Assembly: GCA_910574995.1 (NCBI GenBank) | Contig: CAJTCS010000009.1 | Location: forward strand, 62,001-126,000 | DNA: 64,000 nt | Origin: Oscillospiraceae bacterium | GTDB taxonomy: Bacteria; Bacillota; Clostridia; Oscillospirales; Acutalibacteraceae | Direction: 5' to 3' | Shown here: positions 58,492 to 64,000 of the stretch, piece by piece | How the letters are laid out: each line of letters opens with the position of its first letter | Numbering within the stretch: the stretch's first letter is position 1 | Made by a program: the position numbers and the translations under genes | The notes under the pieces: generated by a model | Database searches by the model: none | Seen by the model: the letters and a program-made list of their open reading frames with translations, nothing else | Told to the model about the DNA's origin: nothing

Positions 58492-59400
58492 ATGGAACGA
58501 TATGTGCTTGGCATGGATATCGGCGGCACAAATATCCGCGCCGCCATGCAAAAGGAGAAGGGCGGGACGGAGCATTTTGTGAAAGTCCCCCGGGATTCGG
58601 TGCTGACCGGGGAGCGCTCTATGGAGGCCCTGGCGGGGTTCATCCGGGATTATACCGGTCAGTACGCCGGTGGACGGCTCCCGGAGGCCATAGCCATCGG
58701 TTTCCCCGCCACGGTGGATGCCACCCGGCGCAGGGTGCTGCAGGCGCCTAACATTCCCGGGCTGGACGGGGTAGCGGTGGCGGATGAATTGGAACGGCTG
58801 CTGTGCGTTCCTGTCCACCTTGAAAAGGACGTGAACCTGCTCTTTTACAGCGACATGGCAGACCTGGGCCTGCCCTCCCGGGGCGTGGGCATCGGCGTGT
58901 ATGTGGGGACCGGCATTGGCAACGCTATCTTCTTTAATGGGGAGCCTCTGCCCGGAAAGAACGGCGTGTCCGGTGAGCTGGGCCACCTGCCCCGTGCCGG
59001 GGGCCGGGAGAAGTGCGGCTGCGGGAACATGGGCTGCTACGAGTGCTACGCCTCCGGCTGGCGGCTGGTGCAGCTACGGGACCAGTATTTTCCAGGGACA
59101 GAACTCTCCCAGCTGTTCACCCGGTACGGCGCGGTGCCCGAACTGGCGGAATATGTGGATGAGATCGCCTGCACCATTGCGGCGGAGGTGAACATCCTGG
59201 ACCCTGACTATGTGGTGCTGGGCGGCGGTGTGCTGAACATGGAGGGCTTTCCCCTGGAAGCGCTGAAAACCAACATCTACCGCCATGCCCGCAAGCCATA
59301 CCCCGCCCAGTCCCTGGAATTTTACCAGTCAAAGGACGCTGCCGAAAACGGTGTGCGGGGCGCGCTGGCCTTGGGATGGAAAAAAGCTATGGCCAGCTGA
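58492..59400 (+). CDS. alsK: ROK-family kinase, D-allose kinase-like
   Basis: 302 residues. Phosphate loop GMDIGGTNIRAA (7-18), catalytic Asp in LEKDVNLLFYSD, ROK signature with GELGHLP and the zinc motif CGCGNMGCYECY. The spacing and the DVNL and PATVDA segments follow E. coli AlsK closely. It phosphorylates allose, or possibly allulose, at C6. Confidence 0.85.
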   Translation: MERYVLGMDIGGTNIRAAMQKEKGGTEHFVKVPRDSVLTGERSMEALAGFIRDYTGQYAGGRLPEAIAIGFPATVDATRRRVLQAPNIPGLDGVAVADELERLLCVPVHLEKDVNLLFYSDMADLGLPSRGVGIGVYVGTGIGNAIFFNGEPLPGKNGVSGELGHLPRAGGREKCGCGNMGCYECYASGWRLVQLRDQYFPGTELSQLFTRYGAVPELAEYVDEIACTIAAEVNILDPDYVVLGGGVLNMEGFPLEALKTNIYRHARKPYPAQSLEFYQSKDAAENGVRGALALGWKKAMAS

Positions 59401-59430
59401 CGGCCGCTGTTGGATAGGAGGGAAAGGAAC

Positions 59431-60075
59431 ATGGAAAGACTGCTTTGCCCATCCATGATGTGCGCAAATTTCGACCGGCTTGCCCAGGAGACCCGTGCCC
59501 TGGATAAAGCCGGGGCTGACATCTTCCATCTGGACATTATGGACGGGAGCTTTGTACCCAACTTTGCCCTGGGGCTGGGAGACGTGCAATGTGTGCGACG
59601 CAACACAAAAAAGCCCGTGGATGTGCATCTGATGGTGGAAAACCCGGCGGCGGTAGTGGATTTGTTTGCCGGGGCCGGGGCGGATATCATCTACGTCCAC
59701 CTGGAGGCCGACCGCCACATCGCCAAGACCCTGGCCCATATAAGGGCGCTGGGCAAACGGGCCGGACTGGTGCTGAACCCCGGCAGCTCCTTGGAGCTTG
59801 CCAGCGAGGTGCTGCCCCTCACCGACTGCCTGCTGCTGATGACCGTGAACCCGGGGTTTGCCGGACAGGATTACCTGCCGTTTGTGGATGAGAAGATCCG
59901 CCGGGCCGTGGCGCTGAAGAAAAAGTACGGCTTCATGCTGGCGGTTGACGGGGCCATCGCCCCCGCCAAAGTGGAGGAACTTTCCCGGCTGGGTGTGGAC
60001 GCCTTTGTGCTGGGCACCTCGGCCCTGTTTGGAAAAGGGGAATTCGCCGGAAGCCTGACCGCTTTGCGGCACTGA
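59431..60075 (+). CDS. alsE: D-allulose-6-phosphate 3-epimerase
   Basis: 214 residues from the ATG at 59431 (AGGAGG upstream). A ribulose-phosphate-epimerase-type barrel: FHLDIMDGSFVPN, VDVHLMVENP, MTVNPGFAGQ, AVDGAIAP with the metal His-Asp pairs. In this operon with alsK and rpiB it most likely converts allulose-6-P to fructose-6-P. Ribulose-5-P as substrate is the alternative. Confidence 0.85.
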   Translation: MERLLCPSMMCANFDRLAQETRALDKAGADIFHLDIMDGSFVPNFALGLGDVQCVRRNTKKPVDVHLMVENPAAVVDLFAGAGADIIYVHLEADRHIAKTLAHIRALGKRAGLVLNPGSSLELASEVLPLTDCLLLMTVNPGFAGQDYLPFVDEKIRRAVALKKKYGFMLAVDGAIAPAKVEELSRLGVDAFVLGTSALFGKGEFAGSLTALRH

Positions 60076-60087
60076 CATACAGAAAGG

Positions 60088-60546
60088 ATGAAAGAAATGA
60101 TCGCGCTTGCGTCAGACCATGTGGGGATCGAACTGAAAAGCGCCGTGATGGAGCACCTGGACGCTCTGGGCCTCCCCTATAAAGATTTCGGTACATATGG
60201 CACGGATCGCTGTAATTACCCGGAGTACGCCTATCAGGCGGCGTCCGCTGTGGCTGGGGGAGAATGCGAGAAGGGCATCCTGATCTGCGGCACCGGGGTG
60301 GGGATCTCCATCGCCGCCAACAAGGTGAAGGGCATTCGCTGCGTGTGCTGCTCCGAGCCCTACTCCGCCCTGCTCTCCCGCCAGCATAATAACACCAATA
60401 TGCTGGCAATGGGGGCGAGGGTCGTGGGCCGGGATCTGGCTTTGATGATCCTCGATGCCTGGCTTGAGGGGCAATATGAGGGCGGGCGGCATCAGGTGCG
60501 GCTTGACCAGATCACGCAGATGGAAGAGGCGGGAAAAATCAAATAG
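60088..60546 (+). CDS. rpiB: RpiB-type sugar-phosphate isomerase
   Basis: 152 residues. LASDHVGIELK, GILICGTGVGISIAANK with the catalytic Cys, and the RQHNNTNMLAMGARV segment are the RpiB/LacAB family signatures. E. coli RpiB also interconverts allose-6-P and allulose-6-P, which fits between AlsK and AlsE here. Last gene of the operon. Confidence 0.92.
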   Translation: MKEMIALASDHVGIELKSAVMEHLDALGLPYKDFGTYGTDRCNYPEYAYQAASAVAGGECEKGILICGTGVGISIAANKVKGIRCVCCSEPYSALLSRQHNNTNMLAMGARVVGRDLALMILDAWLEGQYEGGRHQVRLDQITQMEEAGKIK

Positions 60547-60555
60547 GCATCATGT

Positions 60556-60590
60556 AAAAAGCAGGCAACGGGATATGTTGCCTGCTTTTT
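60556..60590 (+). terminator. Terminator of the allose/allulose operon
   Basis: AAAAAGCAGGCAAC (60556-60569) and GTTGCCTGCTTTTT (60577-60590). Confidence 0.9.
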
Positions 60591-60699
60591 CCTCTGCTGT
60601 GCGTATTTTCAGGTGGGTAGTTCCCTACACCCGCCACCATGACAGGAGGCACCTGCCACCGAAAGAGTATAGTAACCTCTTAGCGGTAGGTGCTTTCCG

Positions 60700-60994
60700 T
60701 CACATCTTCTTTAAGTGAAAAAGCAGGCTGCTCTTGCCGCCCTTGGCTCGATAGCGCTGCTCGGTTTCCAGCAAGTCTGCTTTCCGTAAATCCTGCAAAG
60801 CCCGATAGTTGACGGAGCGGCAGCAGAGACAACTATCGCGCACATGTAGACTGCGACAGCTTCAATTCCTTGGCAATGGTTGGAATGGCAGGCCAGCACT
60901 CGCCATCCTTATTCGCACGGTCAGCCAGATAGATATAGACAGTCACAGCACGGTGCTGCAAGTCCATCTTGTATAGAAAATCAAACCGGCCCAT
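60700..60994 (-). pseudogene. Element HTH/replication-type protein, frameshifted
   Basis: Starts MGRFDFLYKMDLQHRAVTVY and continues with IYLADRANKDGECWPAIPTI; the frame then breaks near 60835 at a TAG. The +1 frame completes it as NYRALQDLRKADLLETEQRY and a GGKSS tail. Such winged-helix proteins lie near the conjugation genes of Clostridia elements. The span is not a multiple of three. Confidence 0.7.
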
Positions 60995-61071
60995 CCTGCG
61001 TTACCTCTGGTTCAAATTCCCGGTTGCGGGGAGCAACCGGCTTGACCGGCCTTTTCTTCTGCGGTGGGCGT

Positions 61072-61383
61072 TTATTCTTCTTCTGAGTTGGAGCGCCCTG
61101 TTCTGGCCCTCCGGCAGGAATCCTCCGGGGGTGTGTCATCCTCTTTCAACCAGTCGGGGTGGTACTTCAGGATGATGGCCTGGAGCAGTTCGTTTTTCTC
61201 CGCGTAGGCCACCTTGCGGTTGCCGTTCTCTGGAACAGCATATTGCTCATCAAAATTGATGCCCCAATCGAAGTACAGCTTGAGCCTGACCTTCATGGGA
61301 TAGAACCCGGTTTTCATCACGATGAACTGACCCTTGGGCATAGACTTTAACTCGTCCGGCGTCATGAGAGGGCAGCTTATCAT
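61072..61383 (-). pseudogene. VirD4/TraG-type coupling protein, C-terminal fragment
   Basis: The frame reads LMTPDELKSMPKGQFIVMKT, RLKLYFDWGINF and VPENGNRKVAYAEKNELLQA, the C-terminus of a type IV coupling ATPase. The Walker motifs are missing because the 5' part has been lost at about 61384. A second frame shift near its end is likely, since coding-like sequence continues to about 61000. Confidence 0.75.
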
Positions 61384-61587
61384 TACAAAGAATGGAACAA
61401 CGAAAGATTCAGAAGAATAAAATTTTCTGCCAATCTTGGAAACCTCCTAACGGCGCAAAATGCGCCGCCCCTCTCCTGCGCGGATGTGCAGGAAAAAGCG
61501 ACCGCAGGGAGCGCAAAGCCACGCCAATAGGCGTGTTCGGTCGGACGCGCAAGCGGACGCCTGGGGCTTGGGGGAACCCCAACAAGC
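61384..61587. other. Non-coding segment left of the IS110-family element
   Basis: About 200 bases, GC-rich, with no supported gene. It contains GGCGCAAAATGCGCC (61452-61466), a small palindrome. It joins the coupling-protein fragment to the insertion element. Confidence 0.4.
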
Positions 61588-61620
61588 GAGCCGGAATATC
61601 CCAAAAGGATATTCCGGCTC
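61588..61620 (+). terminator. Strong hairpin upstream of the IS110 element
   Basis: GAGCCGGAATATCC (61588-61601) and GGATATTCCGGCTC (61607-61620) with a 5-base loop. Confidence 0.7.
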
Positions 61621-61904
61621 ATTGCTTGCTACAATGGTGACACCCCCAAAACGGGGGAAGATGACCGCCCTATGCAGTGGCCCATACCCAAGCTACAATG
61701 GGAGGGAACCGGACTGACGAGGCATTGCTTGAGCTATTCACGCTCGATATGGCAAACTGTCAGCCGGCCCTCCCATTGCGGCGTTCGATTTGCGCAGGTT
61801 GAGAAGCGGACAACACCGCACACTCGTGTCACAAAGCAAGCTGAATCGGTGGTGGGCAGCGGTGGGCGCCGGTTGAAACCATTTTTGATTCGGGAGACTT
61901 TCAA
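61621..61904 (+). ncRNA. IS110 left non-coding end, candidate bridge RNA region
   Basis: About 280 bases before the transposase hold several short hairpins and a GCTACAATGG repeat (about 61628 and 61692) but no gene. In the IS110 group this region encodes the bridge RNA that pairs with donor and target DNA. The location fits; the loops were not resolved by eye. Confidence 0.4.
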
Positions 61905-63145
61905 ATGAACTATGAACCAATCACCGCTGTCGGCATTGATGTATCCAAGGGGAAAAGCACCGTTGCTGTACGCCGTCCGGGCGGCGAAGTGGTGCTGACG
62001 CCATTCCAAGTGAATCACGATGCCGCTGGGTTGTCTGTCTGATCAAGACACTGCAGGATGTGGGCGGAAACATTCGCATTGTCATGGAACACACTGGGAT
62101 GTACTGGCGGCCCATCGCCCTGGCTCTGAAAGAGGCGGGCTTTTTTGTCAGCGTGGTCAACGCCATGCTCATCCATGACTTCAGCGACAACTCCCTGCGT
62201 AAGGTCAAAACAGACAAGGCCGACTCTATGAAGATCGCCAACTATGCCCTGTCCTTCTGGGCGGAGCTGCGGGACTACTCGCCGGAGGACGAGATCCGGT
62301 AGATGCTGAAAATGCAGAACCGCCTGTACCTGCGCACCAAGAAATCCAGTGTGGTCCTCCGCAACGGCCTGATCTCCCTGCTGGACCAGACCTTCCCCGG
62401 CATCAACACGCTTTTTGACAGCCAGCCCAAGCGTTCCAACGGGCATTTCAAGTGGGTAGATTTTGTGAAACGCTTCTGGCACAAGGACTGCGTGGCGGGC
62501 ACTTCCCTCGCCGCTTTCTCGGACGCTTACCGCAAATGGTGCGCCAAATCCGGCTATCGCTTCTCTCAGTCTGACGCCGAAAAGTTCCATACCGCCGCCA
62601 GAAACGCTGTGGCTACATTTCCCAAAAACGACAGCGCCAAGCTGCTCATCGCTCAGGCCGTGGACAGCCTGAACGCTGTTTACGATGCGCTGCATATCCT
62701 GCGGGGCGAGATGCTCCGGCTGGCCTCCCTACTGCCGGAATTTGATGTGGTCATGGAAATGCAGGGCGCTGGTGATATCACCGGGCCGCAGTTCATGGCG
62801 GAGATCGGCGATGTGCGGCGGTTTACCCACAAGGGCGCTCTGGTGGCCTTCGCGGGCATGGACGCGCCGCCTTTCCAGTCCGGCACATTCGACTCCAAAT
62901 CCCGCCGCATCTCCAAGCGCGGCTCTCCTCATCTGCGAAAAACCCTGTTCATGGTCGCAAGCACGATCCTCCAGCACTCTGACCCGGCCAATCCCATATT
63001 TCAGTTCATGGACAAAAAGCGGGCCGAGGGCAAGCATTTTTATGTCTACACCGTGGCCGGTGCCGCCAAGTTTCTGCGCATCTACTATGCCAGGGTAAAA
63101 ACGCATCTGGCGATGCTTGACAGCGGAGCAAATTCCGCCGCTTAA
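61905..63145 (+). pseudogene. IS110-family transposase, broken
   Basis: N-terminal AVGIDVSKGKSTVAVRRPGG (DEDD domain, first Asp) from the ATG at 61905. A frame shift near 62030 is followed by IKTLQDVGGN, IVMEHTGMYW and KADSMKIANYAL; a TAG at 62300-62302 then precedes the C-terminal domain (GAGDITGPQFMAEIGDVRRF, PFQSGTFDSKSRRISKRGS with the catalytic Ser). Two lesions make it inactive unless supplied in trans. Confidence 0.88.
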
Positions 63146-63399
63146 CCGAACAGACAGAACACTTTCAGCTGGTTTGCAAAAATTCCTCGCTGACCGGCTT
63201 AATTTGCTATACCCATTTTCATGCCGCAAAAATTGTGCTGTCTTTTTTCATTTTGGGGCTTGACACCTATTTGCAGGTTTGCGAAGTAGCGACCCCCCCC
63301 CCCGTAAAATCCCCTGCCACTATAACTTCGTTCTCTGGCAGGCCGCAGTGTAGCAGGAAGGGGGTTGTGGCAATCGGGGCTTGGTTTATTGCAAGAAAA
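63146..63399. other. Right flank of the IS110 element with poly-C tract
   Basis: About 250 bases with no gene. A run of 11 to 12 C near 63290 is prone to slippage or sequencing error. The relaxase frame loses similarity near 63430, which may mark the insertion point of the element or a deletion scar. Confidence 0.4.
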
Positions 63400-63885
63400 T
63401 CAGGAGGAGGCTACGGATTGGAGCCATGCGGCCTTATGGTTTTCAAATTTCCTGCTCGTCTTAAAGGATACAGAGTTTACAACAAAATGATTATGGACAT
63501 TGTCTGTATTAAGGTGTGTAGTAACGACGATTTCGTACTTGTTTCCCCACATTCGCCTTGCGGTTTCCATGCCGATTTTGTGCGCTTCTTCGGGCGTGGC
63601 TTCGCCGGTCTGGAAGCTTTGGTAGCCGTGGTACGCCACGTTGCCGCCTGTTTTCCCGAAGCGTTTTTTCGTTGCCGTCATACGCTCATACGCCCGCTTT
63701 GCGTTGCAGTTGATGCCGCTGACATACATACGCTCATCGGTCTTTTTGCCATTGGAAACATACTGCAGGGCGGCGTATAAATCGCTGTCCACATACTTTT
63801 TATCAATGGTTTTGTCGAGATTCTCCGCATAGTCAATCACTTCCTTCAGCCTGTCTTTGACAGGCCAGAAGCCGGTAGTCGCCAT
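63400..63885 (-). pseudogene. Relaxase (mobilisation nuclease), C-terminally truncated
   Basis: 161 residues. MATTGFWPVKDRLKEVIDYA at the N-terminus and the metal-binding HLNTDNVHNHFVVNSVSF (HxxxxxxHxH-type) motif match MobP/Tn-type relaxases of Clostridia. The frame ends soon after KFENH, so the C-terminal half is missing. It starts 1 base after the partial upstream gene. Confidence 0.85.
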
Positions 63886-64000
63886 TTATACCACCAGCCT
63901 TTCACGCTTTGGCAGTATCAGTTCCTCGGTAATACTGTCAATGAGTCCAATAATTTTTTCTTCCGTATCCGCTGTAATTTTGCCTTCGACAGCGACGCAG
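63886..64000 (-). CDS. Partial gene upstream of the relaxase
   Basis: Open at the right edge; 37 codons are visible, reading VEGKITADTEEKIIGLIDSI and LPKRERLVV before the TAA at 63886-63888. The tight coupling to the relaxase suggests a mobilisation accessory protein, but the family cannot be named from this piece. Confidence 0.5.
   Translation of the reverse strand, partial: CVAVEGKITADTEEKIIGLIDSITEELILPKRERLVV

Noticed and set aside
63285-63300. Poly-C tract considered as a phase-variation switch
   Set aside because: It is not inside or just before an intact gene; it lies in debris between a broken element and a truncated relaxase.

Overview
The window looks like chromosome of a GC-rich, spore-forming member of the Clostridia (Oscillospiraceae-like). 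The reasons are an intact sporulation sigma factor K with a pro-sequence, Clostridia-type mobile elements, rubrerythrin, and GluQ-type and CinA housekeeping genes. No species can be named from the sequence alone.

Layout. (1) 1-18650 is one end of a prophage, all on the minus strand and running off the left edge. In transcription order it has small early genes, a methyltransferase, a membrane-anchored SleB-like hydrolase, an HUH Rep-like protein, a MazG-like protein, a late regulator, HNH, small and large terminase, portal, protease, a fibre protein, a diversity-generating retroelement (DGR), holin and amidase. (2) 18677-19188 is a Gly-Arg-His-Gln tRNA operon. (3) 19237-40010 is host core: phosphodiesterase, cinA, gluQ, esterases, an AI-2E-type exporter, a glycerol-1-phosphate dehydrogenase, rubrerythrin, an oligopeptide-binding lipoprotein, sigK, aroD, a SpoVK-like AAA ATPase and a Bce-like ABC exporter. 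(4) 40177-40538 is a probable 6S-like RNA and tRNA-Leu. (5) 40536-53600 is an accessory region at the tRNA-Leu 3' end, built of two related, decayed elements that each start with the same 43-bp repeat. The first carries an ArdA-like protein, a TlpA-like lipoprotein, a SLOG protein, an AbrB/PIN toxin-antitoxin pair and recombinase debris. The second carries an AT-rich NACHT NTPase beside a divergent holin-like gene. (6) 53672-60546 holds a LysR-linked, frameshifted 2-hydroxyacyl-CoA dehydratase locus and an AraC-linked allose/allulose-phosphate operon. (7) 60700-64000 is conjugative-element debris (HTH, coupling protein, relaxase) and a broken IS110-family element.

The most striking system is the DGR. 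One reverse transcriptase, one Avd-like protein and one template repeat (3788-3905) serve two variable repeats, one adjacent (4450-4567) and one about 10 kb away (14308-14425). Against the template, all 14 differences in VR2 and 17 of 19 in VR1 lie at template adenines of the coding strand. Each VR is followed by a perfect 11-bp hairpin. The two stems differ in sequence but share the same 5-nt loop, and no such hairpin follows the template. The same prophage lacks capsid and tail genes between protease and fibre. It also holds a candidate plus-strand small RNA whose 5' end is complementary (21 of 22 nt) to the ribosome-binding site of an early phage gene.
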